A stretch of 64,000 nucleotides of DNA from Rusavskia elegans (Eukaryota > Ascomycota > Lecanoromycetes > Teloschistales > Teloschistaceae): positions 186,001 to 250,000 of the forward strand of contig SAUG01000058.1 of assembly GCA_011316305.1 (NCBI GenBank), given 5' to 3'. The number at the start of each line of letters is the position of its first letter. Within the stretch, counting starts at the first letter, position 1. Below the pieces are notes generated by a model, which saw nothing but the letters and a program-made list of their open reading frames with translations, had not been told where the DNA came from and ran no database searches. The position numbers and the translations under genes are program-made. Positions 13,821-27,400 of this stretch are shown piece after piece.

Positions 13821-13996
13821 TGTTGGAAGTATAGTTACGTACAACAGCTGTATCAAAGCGCCAAAAGCGCTAGTACCGATCGAATCTAATGGTTTTAAAC
13901 GTCAAAGTTCTATTATCTTCTTTTTATATATTTAATTCAAGCAGAATCTATTTTAATAAATTGAATTTAATATTCTATATATATATATTTGTTATA
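13821..13996 (+). repeat. 5' LTR of element G (176 bp)
   Basis: This matches the 176-bp family LTR. The first 50 bases, which face the outside of the element, keep CA and TG dinucleotides (ACAACAGCTG), while the inner part is more mutated. Confidence 0.8.
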
Positions 13997-14291
13997 GATT
14001 ATAAATCCAAAAATTCTATCCAAATTAGTTTATAATATTTTTTATTATTATTTACGAATATTATAATTTTATATTTAATTCCTTTAGATATTTATCGAAT
14101 TTTCCTTTCTATTTATTCTTCGATAGATCTAATATATTTTAAACCGTATAAATCGTCTACTATAGAATATAGTAATAACTATAGTCGTATTATCTATAAA
14201 TATTCCGGTAACTATCGAAACTCTAAATAGCTAAATATACTTTTTTTTATTTTATTTTACGATCTCTCTAATCGTTTAAACTACTAACCTT

Positions 14292-14717
14292 AGCCTGGAT
14301 GGCGCAGTAACAGACAACGTAATCTGAAAGCCTAGCGGATCCAGCGTTTTTCGGAGTTAACGGGATTAAATCCGATAGGTCGAAGGTTCGAATCCTTCGA
14401 AAGCTAATCTAATATTTAAATTTTTTCTATCGACTAAACTAATTTTATATAGAATTTTTTTATAGAAGATTTATATAGTAGATCGCCTCGGCCTAGCCGT
14501 TTCGATCGAGATAAATTAAGTTAATAAAGTTAAATAGACTACGATTTCCCTCTAGATTTTAGTCTAAATCTAGTTTCTTCGGGAATTTTAAATTCGATTT
14601 TTCGGTAAAATATTAAAGTACTAAATAATTACGTAATCTAATCGGTTCCACGTCTCTAGTATTAAATCGTAAAAGACTAAAATTAAAAATCCGAATGATT
14701 AATCGTATATATAAAAA
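14292..14717 (+). mobile_element. tRNA-derived SINE, copy 2, inside element G
   Basis: This 426-bp copy has box A (TGGCGCAGTAA) at 14299 onward and an intact box B (GGTTCGAATCC) about 90 bases further on. Its body matches the other copies. It is flanked by AACTACTAACCTT at 14279-14291 and AACTACTAATCTT at 14718-14730, a 13-bp target duplication differing by one C/T. The flanks join to give the uninterrupted Copia leader seen in element B near 37840. Confidence 0.85.
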
Positions 14718-15411
14718 AACTACTAATCTTTTTACATTGTAATAGAACTATTAGACCGCTGAATATTATATAAAGATATAAAAATATATACTATTTAGAT
14801 ACGTTTCTATATTAATACGAAAAGCTGGTATATAATAGAAAAAGAAATACTTTGTTACAAATTATAATATAAAATATTCTAGCTAATTTTAGATATTTTA
14901 AATTTTATATAAACGCTATAGTATTTTAGATAGCTCTAGCTATTATAATAAATACGGAAAACGACTGTCTAGCTAATTTAATATAGACTAGAGCTTTAAT
15001 AAATTAGAAAGTTTATAGATTATATTTTCAGCTATCGTATTTTTTCTAATTTTTTAACGATTTAAACTAATGTCTACTACTTTTAAACTAACTATTATTC
15101 GCCTCTAAAACTAGAACTATCGAATCTAACTTTCGGTTTTACTAGCTATATCGTCTAATTTTAAATAGTATATTTATTTAAAGCTTTCTATTTACTATTA
15201 AAGACTTTTATTATATCTTTTTAATTTTCGAAACTTTATCCAATCTATTTTAAATCTTATAGCTACGTTTATATTATTAATATCATTAGTCTTGAAACTA
15301 TTTACTAATTATCGTAACTTTTAAAATTTTAAATAAAATTTTCTTTACAGCCTATCTAATAACCTCCGGGTAAATTAAATCGTCTATAATTTCTAATTCT
15401 CTTTCGAAGAC

Positions 15412-15536
15412 TATAGATAAAATACTTGAATACCAAATAATTGCGTAATCTGATCGAATTAGCGCCTCTAGCGTTAAATTCGTAAAAGACTAAAATCAAA
15501 ATCAGAATGATTAATTGTATATAAAAATGAAATAAA
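15412..15536 (+). mobile_element. SINE 3' fragment at a deletion join
   Basis: Only the last part of the SINE body and tail is present, matching 18770-18879. It sits precisely where element G jumps from gag-like to integrase sequence. Either a SINE insertion was later deleted together with neighbouring Copia DNA, or recombination used the SINE. Confidence 0.6.
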
Positions 15537-17870
15537 TAAAAATATAGTAAATCTCTAGATTTAAATCGATTCCGTATTTTGGATTATATAGTATATCTGA
15601 TATATAGAGAAAAAAATAAGGAATTCTATAACCGGATCTATAAATATATTTTAGTCGGTTATATTAGTATTACTATCTATAAATTGTTAAACTTTTAAAA
15701 TAAAATCTTCCGCGTCTTTTTTATAGTATTTGAAAGAATAGATTACAAGCTAGATTAATTAGATTTATAGAAGTTAAAAGAATTAGAAAATAAATTCTAG
15801 CCTCCGCAAAATCGGTAGTATATTAATAGAAACTCCGATTTTAGAAAGTTATAATTACAATCTCGTAACTTTTTATTAATATCTAAATTAATAGTTCCAT
15901 TCTATTAAATTTTGGTATTTTATCGATTTTCTTTTATTTGTAGTTAAATTCTATCGCCGGTCGATTTATCTACTAGTTTTTATATTATCGAAGTAAAAAG
16001 TTCTAGATTAGATTTCGATTAATTACTATTATATTTTTAAACTATTATATCTCGTCAGTAGATCGATTATACCATCTAATCTATTACAAATATTATATAT
16101 AATTATTTTACATTCCGGAAACTAGATAATTACAACGATTCTCTACTAGATCTAATTATAAATATCTATATATCTCTTTATACTACAGAGAAAATTACTA
16201 TATTAGATTTCTCTGAACTCTAGTTATATAAAAAGATAATAAAACTATTCTAAACTAATAAATTATATAAAGTAATTATATAAAAACTCGTATTATAAAA
16301 ACAAAATAGTATTTAGATACTATATATCAAAGTATAAATCCTTTTTATAAAATATTTTCTAGAAGGTAATTAGATATATTAAATCAAAAAAGATACTAAT
16401 AGCTATAGTAAAACTGGCTAGATTATTTTTTATTTTAAATAGAAAGTCGGTATCGATTTTAATAGAATCTTTATCTTTATTACTAAACCAATATTATATA
16501 AAGCTATATTCGCTATAGCTATCGTCTACGGTCTAAAGCTCGATTAAATAGATATTAAAACTGCTTTTTTCTACGGTAATATAGAAAAAAAACTACGTAT
16601 AATATTCTATTTATTTTAACAGCTCTAATATAATATATAAACTTCGGAAGATTTTTTATAATTTTAAATAGTCGCTTCGGATCTAATACTATTATCTTAC
16701 CGAATTTATTACTATTATCGATTTCAAATTTCTAGAAATCGTTTATATTATTTCTTGCAATAGTATAGTTATTTTTAGCGTTAAAAACTGTAATATCCTT
16801 TAATATAACGCCAATCGTTGGAGTTATTATAATATTAAAGTATATTTTAATTAAAGATTAGATTGAGACTTTTTTAATATCTATTTTAGTATCAAAAATA
16901 TTGGAAACCGGGTACTCTAGACTATTTAATTAAGCTGAAATATCTATTTTAAATAGATTTAAAAAAATTATAGCTTCGCTATCTATAAAAATAATATTTC
17001 TATTTTTTTAGATTCTGGCTTTTATTTAGAAATTGTTTCCGATAATTAGAACTATTTTCTACCGATATAATATATATATTAGAACGCTATCGGCTCTTTA
17101 ATATTTATTATATTTTAAAGTCGCTTTAGTATCGCTTTCGCCGTCTCTATTATTAGCCGATATTTATTTAATTCTATAAACTATTACTAGAATACCGTTA
17201 CTACAATTTTTAAATATTTATATAAAAGAGTTAATTTATTTTTATCTATAGAAGCGATCTATAAAAGTTTTAGAGATATATTTGAATCGATTAGATAGAT
17301 AATTATAAAACTTATCGTTCTATTTTAAAGTCATCTATATATTATTTAGCAACAAGATAATATAGAGTTAATATAAAGTCTAGACGGATAAATATCGGAT
17401 TTTCTCTCTATCTCTCTTTTAAATCTAAATAGCTATTAAATTATTTACTTTTCAAAACGTCGAATGTTAATTACTAAATAGTTTCCGTTAATATATTATT
17501 AAAACAGGTATAATTTAACTCGGGATTTTCAACTATTAATATAGATTCGAGTAATAACTTTATAGTTTATCTAGTAGAACTATAGAATTTAGAAAGTTTA
17601 TTAAAGATAAAAATCTAGCTTATAATTAGATATAATATAAAGTTATATTAAACTACTATTAGATAACTATCGCGAATAACTAATAATTTCTTTTAGCAAT
17701 AGATTAATATCTTATTAGTTTTTCTTCCTCGTCTATTGAAATTAAATAGGATATAGAACGAATAGTATATTATACCTATTAATAGATTTCAATAGATAGT
17801 AAATCAAATTAGCTTCAAGGCTTTTTCCGTACTAAAGCGCTGCTAGATACTCTTACTATAGTAAAGAAAG

Positions 17871-18436
17871 AAAAGAGAAATAATATAGACTCGGCGTAGA
17901 AATCTAAAAATCTACTTCGTAGATAATAATAATAGAACTATCTAAATACTTTCTGTTATATAGTAAATAGAGTATCTTTTGCTATATAAATATATATATA
18001 AGGTAGAAAATAGATAGAATCTCGACGAAATATCTATAAAGTACTAATATATCGTACGTTCGAGCTACCGATCTATTGTTCTATAACGTTTTAATTTTAT
18101 ACTTCGATTGTATACATATTAGCTTACTAAAATTTACAACCTTAGTATCTTTATTTATAAATAAAGATAATAGTAATGAAAGACGCGGATATAAATACTA
18201 AAAAGACGATATAGAAGTAATATTATATAATGAATTTTAACTATAACTTTCCGCTAAAACCGTATAAGGAATAGCTATTAAATAAAAATTAAATAATCTT
18301 TATCGTCCTTCGATTTAAAAGCTATTAAAGGCGTTTTCTTCTAGTAGGGCCTAGTTTTAGTAATAGCGAAAAAATCCTTGCTAGCTGATATATCGTAGAA
18401 TTTATATTCAATTATACTATTATATTATAAATAAAG
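17871..18436. other. AT-rich RIP block, unassigned
   Basis: This continues beyond the readable RNase H of element G. It may include that element's missing 3' end, but no LTR was found. No gene is seen. Confidence 0.5.
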
Positions 18437-18447
18437 AATATAGTAAA

Positions 18448-18879
18448 ACCTGGTGGTGCAGCGGCAACGCTGCGTGACCGGAAGGCCTAGCGAATCTAGC
18501 GCTCTTCGGAGTTAGCGGAGTTAATCCGGCGGGTCGGGGGTTTAAATCCTTCGAAAGCTAATCTAATATTTAAATTTTTTCTATCGACTAAGTCGATTTT
18601 TATAGAATTTAAAAATATAGAGGGCCTAGTTAGTAGATTATCTCGGTCTAGCTCGATTAATCGAACTTAATTAAGTTAATTAATAAAATTAAATAAATTA
18701 CGGTTTTCTTCTAGATTTTAGTCTAGATCTAGTTCTTTTAGGAGTCTTTAATTCGAGTTTTCGGTAAAATACTTAAATACTAAATAATTACGTAATCTGA
18801 TCGGTTTAGCGCCTCTAGCGTTAGAATCGTAAAAGACTAAAATTAAAATCCGAATAATTAATCGTATAAATAAATAAAA
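18448..18879 (+). mobile_element. tRNA-derived SINE, copy 3
   Basis: This is the best copy for the family description: 432 bp, start ACCTGGTGG, box A TGGTGCAGCGG, and box B mutated to GGTTTAAATCC. An A-rich tail of TAAATAAATAAAAA follows. The direct repeat AATATAGTAAA at 18437-18447 and 18880-18890 is the target duplication. The head is longer than a plain tRNA (about 120 nt), suggesting a long variable arm or added sequence. Confidence 0.85.
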
Positions 18880-18890
18880 AATATAGTAAA

Positions 18891-21030
18891 TTTAATTATA
18901 GTATTTAGACCGAATATCTATCTATAGCTAGTTTAAATAAAGTTTATAGCGAGCGGCCAGATTCGTATATATATCTAGACTATTAATATTCGTAAACTAT
19001 TTATTGAAATAATATAGTATAATAAATATCGCGATAAGTTATTTTTAAAAAATTTAAAAACTTCTATATTTTCTTTATTAGACGCCGGAATATTGATATT
19101 AACGGTAGTAAACTCGTAAACGAATACGAAAGAGTTTATAGAAAATCTTTATCTAAAGCTTTCAATTAAAGATCTAAAATTTTAAATACCTACAATGTTT
19201 TAGTTATTAGAAATCTATTTATCTATTTTAAACTATTACTAATTAGTATATTGTTATTGATTCAGCTAACGATATTTATAAATCTACGTATAATAATTTT
19301 CATCTTTTAGTTAAATATATTAACTATAACCGCCGCTTATATTCCGTCTATCGCCAGTCTTTAATTCTAATATTATATTAAATTTAGAATAAATAATATT
19401 CGAATAGAATCTAAAATATTAAAAACGAAAGATATATATATAATATTCGGTTTAAAAACTCTTACATTTAATTAATACGTCGATAGAAATCTAAAGACCT
19501 TTTAGTATTTTCACTAGTAGATATAGAACTTTTTTCTAGCGATAAGCTAATTTTAATTTTTACTAAATATAACGGTTTTATCTTTTAATATATTAGCCTG
19601 AAAGCCTTCGTAATTAGAATTAAATAGTTCGGAGTCGGATATAAATATAATCGTAGACAAGAAAATGAATTAGTATAGTATATATATATATATATATATA
19701 AAAGAAATAATAATAAATACCGTTTAACGGATCTATAAAAGAATATTAGAATTATTTCTATCGGCCTAGTAGGAACTAATACTATTAGAAATAGGATTTT
19801 TACTATTATATATAGAATTTTTTGTAGTCGATAGTTTAAAAAGATATTATAATTCGATTTTAATATAGTTATAATAATTATAACTAATATTATTATTACG
19901 GGCTTTTTATATTTCTAGTATTTCTACGGCTACTAATCGAATATGCTTTAATAATACTATTATTAGCACTAGGTATCGGTAAAAGTTACTAGATATTTCG
20001 ATTTTCTAAAGTAAAAAATTATTTTTATCGACGAAGTAATTATCCGATAATTAATACTTATACCTTAGGTGACGCCTCTAGTACCTGAACAGCGTGTTAA
20101 TATACTGTTCAGATTATGTAATCAAAAATATTACGTGATCAAAAATGTCGAGTATAGGTAACACGAACATACCGTAATTAATTATATCTGTTCAAAATAA
20201 TATACTGTTTTACGAAAATAGGCTGATCGTATTATATTTTAAATTACCGTAAAATATAAAAATCGATCTATCGGCCTGTAGACCGACCTTTCGAGGTTTT
20301 AATCCGATAGGTCGATTTATTTTATCTAGGCGGGTTAAATAGCCAAATTAGTTTAAAAAATCGAAAACCGAGAGATTCGAACCCTGAACCTACCGAATTA
20401 TCCTAATCGGGACTAGTTTATAGAAGGATAGAATATCTATAGCACTTTACTAACTAGACTAAAGAGAGTTATAGGTTTTAATTCTAATAAATAAAATATA
20501 TAGTAGAGCTTTAGATTATTTAAAATATTATTTCAATTTTAAATTAAAATTATATTAACATCTAATTAATCTAGAATCCTCTAAAATAATTAATTAGCAG
20601 TAAATCAACGAGTTATAAAGGAAAACTGACTATTATAGTATAATTTCAAGTTCTAGATAATAGACTATTAACAGACTTTTTCTAAAAACAGCTAATAGTA
20701 CTAAACTCGCTGTTATTATAAACATTTTATTCTTTAAAAGTAAATATCAACTAGCAGTTTTAATAAACTTAACTATTAACAGGGTATCTATTTTACCTAC
20801 TATATAACTTTTAATTAACAGTAAATCAACAGGCTATCTAGAAACTAGCAGCGCCTCCTAAAGTAGAATTTAGCGAGGAAAAACGCAGTTAATTTTGTTT
20901 TATTTCAGCGTATTATAATTTTTAATATAGATATACGGTTTATAGTTCCCGATATATTTGAAAGTATAAATATATTAATAGAAAATAGAAGTTTATTAAC
21001 TAATATAAAGATAGATAAAATATACGCTAG
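18891..21030. other. AT-rich RIP block with a hairpin
   Basis: This is mostly unassignable RIP-degraded DNA. The part from about 20050 to 20420 is less degraded. It contains an inverted repeat (AATCGATCTATCGG at about 20257 and CCGATAGGTCGATTT at about 20303) and, on the minus strand, a box-B-like GGGTTCGAATCTC near 20370-20382. The direct repeat TTAATTAACAGTAAATCAAC/TTAATTAGCAGTAAATCAAC occurs twice, near 20590 and 20810. No gene is seen. Confidence 0.5.
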
Positions 21031-21497
21031 TAGACTGGCCGTCGGGTCGGATTTCGAATCCGAATTAGTTAACTCGACCCGACCCGAATCGGATTAGACT
21101 AAAATATAACTTAATTTAACCAGATTTTAGATTCTAAATTATAATTTAATCTAATCTATTATAATTAGATTTTAGTACTAAATTCTAGTTTAAAAGTATA
21201 AAGCTAGTATAACTTTTTTATAAATTTACTAAAAAAACTCTAATTAATTAACTATACTAGCTAGAAAGTTATTTTACTAAAACTAAATATATTATTAAAA
21301 TATATTAATTTTATTTAATTATTAAAATAATAATCTATTAAATATATAATATAATTAGATTAAATCCGGATCGGATTACTAAATAATCCGATCCGGATTC
21401 GATCTACTAAAACCCGAGTTAGATCCGGGTCAGATTACTAAAATCGGATCGGATACCTAATAATTTAATAGAAATCCGACTCGAACCGGCCAATCTA
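21031..21497. mobile_element. hAT-like MITE, copy 2 (467 bp)
   Basis: The ends TAGACTGGCC and GGCCAATCTA form terminal inverted repeats with one mismatch. Flanking 8-bp repeats TACGCTAG (21023-21030) and TACGCTAA (21498-21505) differ by one G/A. Subterminal CGGATT/AATCCG words are numerous. The centre is AT-rich with no coding potential. It is longer than copy 1. Confidence 0.75.
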
Positions 21498-21964
21498 TAC
21501 GCTAAAAACAAAAATAAACGTAAAATAGAATATTAGATAAAATAAAAGAATAATTAGAAGGCTAGAAAAGTTAGATAGAAATTATATCTCGTATATTATA
21601 GCTCTATAGGTTTAGCGATTCCATAATTATTATTTTCCAACTATTATTTCAATTATTATTCTTTTAACTACTTTATAGTTTTTTTCGCCTCTTTATTATC
21701 TAAATATCCTGTTATTCTACTATTCTACTCTTTATATATTTTAGAATTTACTTCAAAACGCGTTATAGATATTAATACAGCATTTCAACACGCTATAATA
21801 TAATATTATATCAAGTTATGAAATTTACTATTTATATAAAAAAAACTTAAAATATTTATACTATAAAATTTTTAAAGTTAGATATATATACTATAGTCAA
21901 TATAAAGTTTTATAAAAATAGTGGCTGTAGTTTAATATTTATTTAAATAATTTAATATATAATA

Positions 21965-22429
21965 TAGACCTGCCGGTACGGATTAGATTTCTATTAAATT
22001 ATTAGATATTCGATCCGATTTTAATAATCTGACTCGGACCTAATCCGGGTTTTAATAGATCGAATCCGGATCGGATTATTTAATAATTTGATTTAAATCT
22101 GACCTAATTATATAATATATTTAATATATTATTATTTCAATAATTAATTCAAAGTAATATATCTAGATAATAAATTTAGTTTTACTATAGACTTTCTAGC
22201 TAGCGTAGTTAATTAATTGGAATTTTTTTAGAAAATTTAAATGAAAATTCTACTAGCTTTATACTTTTATATTAGAGTTTAGTACTAAAATCTAGTCAAA
22301 ATAGATTAGATTAGATTATAATTTAGAATCCGAAATCCGGTCGGATTAAATTATATTTTAGTTTAATCCGATTCGGGTCGGGTCGGATTAGCTAACCCGG
22401 GTTTAAAATTCGACCCGACGGCCAGTCTA
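21965..22429. mobile_element. hAT-like MITE, copy 3 (465 bp)
   Basis: It starts TAGACCTGCCGG and ends GACGGCCAGTCTA, with the same subterminal words as copies 1 and 2. The flanking bases (ATATAATA and AATAGCTA) do not match as a target duplication, so this copy may have been rearranged or its ends misjudged by a few bases. It is inverted in subterminal sequence relative to copy 2, 470 bp away. Confidence 0.6.
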
Positions 22430-22509
22430 AATAGCTAGCGTACTAGCTAGCGCCTTTATAGCTAGCGACCCTTTTAAAGCTATATAGATTAAAGAATACA
22501 ATAATAATC

Positions 22510-22805
22510 TAATAGAACGTTTAGATACAGGTTATATAATAAGTATAGCCGAAACGACGACTATTTATAACTATTTCGCAGTATAGTAGACAGCTATAGC
22601 GAATATTTAAGAAATTTTCAAACGTCGAAAAAGAAATATATAGTATTTAAATATAGTAGAAAATTCGTAATCGCGAATAAAAAAGGAAATAGTTATATAG
22701 AAGTGATTGACTGCGCTGTAAATCTTGCTTGACGAATTGCTTTAGCTGTGAAGGTTTCTTTATACGTAAAATGCAACAATCGTTGCCGTATATAACATTG
22801 GTAAG
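22510..22805 (+). repeat. Dispersed repeat R1, copy 2
   Basis: This matches 4491-4757 and is less mutated, keeping words such as GACTGCGCTGTAAATCTTGC and CAATCGTTGCCGTATATAAC. Possible ancestral coding is suggested by the even density of CG codons, but no family could be named. Confidence 0.5.
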
Positions 22806-24003
22806 ATATATATATATAAAAACTCGATATAAAATCCAGATAGGAATTTTCTAGAAAGATAATACGTAGTATATAAAACCTATATCTACGTTGTTGAAAT
22901 ATAGTTAGATAATATATAGTATAATTATAACAAATTATTACGAAAAACTTTTAAATAGATCTATTAAAATATATTCTATTAAAATCTGTCGGCGTAGTAT
23001 TTAATATAATAATCTTTTTTTCCGCCGGATAATATCGTAATTACTAGTAATCTTTAGTTAACGAAAAGGAAATATATATCGAATCTTCAAGAGCTAAAGT
23101 ATTAAAAATATAAAAAAAGAGTAAAAAAGATAATCTTTCCGGAAAATTTTATTATAAACATATGAAATTTTTGGAACTAAATTTTTAATAATATACTATA
23201 TAGACAGAAATTCTATAATATAATCTTTTATTTAGTTCTAATAAATTAGTAATAGTGTTAAACTTTAATAGATAAAGGTATCTATAAAGTCCGACGATTA
23301 TCGGAATTCTTTTCTATTATACGAAGTATTTAGAAATTATCGATAGCGCTAGAATAACAATATTATAATTAATAGTAGCCGACGTTTTTATTAATTTTCT
23401 ATAACTTTAGAATATATTAGTAGAAGGGTTCCTAAATATAAAGGAATATCGTAGAAGATAGTAGACGATTATTATTTTAAAAAACGGAATCGAAGGAAAT
23501 ATTAGTAAATATTCGATTTTATAAAAATATTATGATTGAAAATGCCATATAGAGTTAAAAACTTGTAATTGAATATACTATACTACTACTTATAGCCCTG
23601 AAATCATTTTATTTAGCTATTTTGAAAAGTATATACGTTAGTATATTAGGATATCTACTATACTGACTAGGCAGATCGAAGATTTAAAAATAGACATCTT
23701 ATAATATAATATAGACCCCTAGTTATTTATTGGTTTTATTATTCGATACTATATAGAATAATCTATATAGACGTTAATAATACAGAGTAATTATTATAAT
23801 ATTAGGTAAAGAGCAGACGGCGTATTATAGAAGACTAGAAAAGAGAATAAAATATAAAAGATTAGAGAAAGGCGGCTATGAAAAAGTAAAGTTAGTTTTA
23901 AAATATATTAGATGAAAATAGGATAATTTACGTAATAAGCAATAATTTTGAATTCTTTAAAATACAGATAGAATATTCTTAAAACTATATATAATAAGAC
24001 GAT
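22806..24003. other. AT-rich RIP block, unassigned
   Basis: This is RIP-like sequence between repeat R1 and the SINE. Some stretches (about 23250-23550) look like a decayed coding frame, but I cannot name the protein. Confidence 0.5.
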
Positions 24004-24012
24004 AAAATATAT

Positions 24013-24445
24013 TTATTTATTTATTTATACGATTGATCATTCGGATTTTAATTTTAGTTTTTTACGATTCTAACGCTAGAAGCGCTAAACCGATTAGATT
24101 ACGTATTATTTAGTATTTAAATATTTTACTAAAAACTCGAATTAAGGACTCCCGAAAGAGCTAGATCTAGACTAAAACCTAGAAGGAAACCGTAATCTAT
24201 TTAATCTTATTAATTAACTTAATTAAGTTCGATCGATCGGGCTAGGCCGAAACGATCTACTAACTAGGCTCTCTATATTTTTAAATTCTATAAAAATCGA
24301 CTTAGTCGATAGAAAAAACTTAAGTATTAGGTTAGCCTTCGAAGGATTTAAACCCCGACCCGCCGGATTAACTCCGCTAACTCCGAAGAGCGCTAGATCC
24401 GCTAGGCCTCCCGGTTACGTAGCGTTGCCGCTGCGTTACCAGGCC
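24013..24445 (-). mobile_element. tRNA-derived SINE, copy 4
   Basis: This 433-bp minus-strand copy is nearly identical in layout to the copy at 18448. Box A reads GTAACGCAGCGG and box B GGTTTAAATCC. The target duplication AAAATATAT is at 24004-24012 and 24446-24454. The tail next to the left duplication is a run of TAAA units. Confidence 0.85.
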
Positions 24446-24454
24446 AAAATATAT

Positions 24455-27400
24455 CTATAACAAAATAATATAGAGTACTTATTATATACTACTACTACTA
24501 TAGGATATAGCTATTTTTTATAGCTATTACCCGGTCACTAACGCGCTGGCTTAATAGCTTCTAGCTGCTAGTTAATACATTATTCCTTAACTCCTACGAT
24601 TACTATTAGAACGTAACGCGATAAACGCGCCTAAATCAATTTAATCGAGCAAATTTAATATTTAAAATCTATTATAATCTATAGCGCTATATCGAAAGAA
24701 ACGTATAGAAGCTAAATCGCGACTAGAGATACGGTAATCTAGGTTTAGCTACTTTAACCCGATGTAATTAACGCCTCTCGAAAGATTCTAATATATCTAA
24801 ATATATATTTATTATCTATTTCATTCTATATTACTATACGTAATGGAACGCGAAAAGGTTAAAATAATACTCTAATAAATAGAAAGGCTTTATAATATAT
24901 TAAAGCTAAAAGATTTAGATAATAACTAAAGCGATATAATAATATATAGATTTTTAAAAAATACTAATAATATCTTCGGGACTATAATATAGATAGTAAA
25001 TAATATTTTTATTATTACTATATATATTCGTAGATTTCTGTAATTCATTTGTTATATATTTAGAAAAAGAATTTAAACTTTTATCGAATATAGTTAATAA
25101 TAGTAGTAGATTCTATAATATTTCCAAATATATAATAGTACCCGATATATTGACTATAAATAGGAATCTCATCTACTAGTATTTATAATATAGAGAAAAT
25201 ACATTATAAAAAGCGATCTATACGGTTAGTAACCTCGTTACTAATATTTTCGATTTTCCGTAGTAGGAATATTTACTATATATTATATCTTTACCGATAA
25301 CGAATTAGTAGATTAAAAAAAAGAAGGTATTAAGGTAATAAGATTATTAAAAATAGAGTAAAAAAAGAAAAAAAAAGTCCGGGCGGGAAAGAGATATAGT
25401 AAAAGCGATCTACCGAAGATATCGATTAAAAGTAATAAATCTATTTATAAATAAAGTATCATTTTTAGAAACTAATATCGTAATTACAATATTTATCTAA
25501 TATAATCGATACTATATATAAATTATAAAAGTTAGAAAAGTAAAATTGAAATATAGTTACTTTAATTATAGCGATTAATATATTTTAAAAATATTCCGTC
25601 CAGCTATATAAAATTAGATATTATAATCTAGAAAAAGAGATATACTATTAGATTTAGTATTTTTCTATATTCTAACTATATAATTTTGCCGAATACTAAT
25701 ATCCGGTAAATCTATAATTTTTACTATATTTAATATTTTATATAATATCTTCCTCTTGTAGGGCCTCTGTCCGGGGTTATAATTGAGTTATTATATATAT
25801 ACGTCCTATCACCGTAGTTTTTATACGGTATTAATAATTATTACTTTTATAGCAAAGAATTTTCGTAATTAAAAGAAGTAGTTAAATAAAGTTTACAGCG
25901 TAGTTAATCGTTTGTATTCTATTATATCTTTTATTTAATTACTATTTTCCTCTTATATAAGTATACTCTTTGCTACTCGCAGTCTTCTACGTAATTCCAG
26001 GAACAAATATTACTCTATATATACGAAAGAGCGAGCGATCTTCTAGATTCCTTTATACTAGTTCGAAATACGTACGATTATAAACTACTAATATAGCTTC
26101 CAGGACTATCTACTAAGCGGTAATACTATCTTTTATTTTTATTACTTCGTCTTCTTCTATAGTCGTATCCGAATCTAGACGGCCTACTAATCTATCTAGA
26201 TATCCGATAACTGCTAGTTTAACTGCTAGCTTAACTACTAGCTCGGATTCTAGCAGGATAAAAGCTTTTACTAGAAGTTTAATACGGTCGCTAAAACCGT
26301 ATAGTTTCGGCGGATTTAAAATACGAAGCTTTAACGTCGTAGTTAGGACCGACGGATTTCGGGATTTAAAATCCGTTATAATAGGCGGACTAGCGAGGAC
26401 TCGGTCGATTATATCGAATAGTTTAAATTTAGCAGTTTCGAGCTCTATTTTTTCTAATTAGAAAAGTATAATCGTAGTTTATTATTAGTAGAGGTTCTAT
26501 ATATTTTAGCCTACAGCCTAGACTATTACAGAAGATACGTACGTTAGATACGATAATATAAATTAAATTAGTCTATAGTAGTTACAGATACTAGTAGAAG
26601 AAAAAAAAGCGACTATAAGATATATATATTATAAAAATTTTACTCTATTTTATTCTAAATAAACTATAGAAATTTATACTACGAGCGTATTACGAAATAG
26701 ATTTAAGTTAATTTTATATAATTCTTTATTTTAAATTAATTAGACTAGATTACTGGTTTATATACCGTATATCTAATACTAGCGTACTAATACTATAGTA
26801 AATCACTTACGGAATCGACGGTTGACCGAATAATAAAAAAATAAATAAAATAATATAATATCTTTAGTATTTTATTTTTTATCGATATTTTCTAGTAATA
26901 TTAGTTTCGCGAAGAATATCTTCTAAATAGTAGTAAATTTATATAGAAAGCTATTTTCTATCCGTCCTAATCTTTAATCAATCAAAGAAATAAAATTATT
27001 GATTTTAAATATTACCCGATATTCGGTTACTCTAATATTAGTAGATTAGTTATAACCTTTTTTTGGAAACTTTAATAAAAGGAGAAAAAGAGAAAGATTA
27101 GAGCCGAAGATATTTATTCGATAGGTGAAAAAAGATATTTATAGATCGGTAAAAGATATCTTTTTATAATACTAGATACAAGCTTTTAGTAATATAATAT
27201 TAGATTCGTAATAATCCTATACGTAGGCGTTATGGAGCTATATTAAAAAAAGTTTTTTATCTATAAAAGTATAAAGCCTAGGCTCTGTTTAAAGAACTGC
27301 GTAGTAGATAGATACGAGGAAAAAGTCGATTAAGTAGTAGAACTAATTAATAGAGAGGAAATTCTCCTTCGTATAGAGTTTTTACTTTATTAGAGCCTCT

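Larger units (their letters stand above)
13821..17870 (+). mobile_element. Old Copia element G, RIP-degraded and internally deleted
   Basis: The 5' LTR lies at 13821-13996 (TGTTGGAAGTATAG start), followed by the family primer-binding site in mutated form (GATTATAAATCC). A SINE sits in the leader at 14292-14717. The gag-like part runs to about 15411. The frame then jumps, with a SINE 3' fragment at the join, to the late-integrase region (about 15540), so about 2.9 kb of gag, protease and integrase is missing relative to element C. Reverse transcriptase is readable at about 16200-17150 (remnants of AGIDFN, SYKAIFAIA and DIKTAFFYG) and RNase H at about 17500-17850. No 3' LTR was found. It is more diverged than elements A to F, so it is probably older. 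The end is approximate. Confidence 0.75.
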
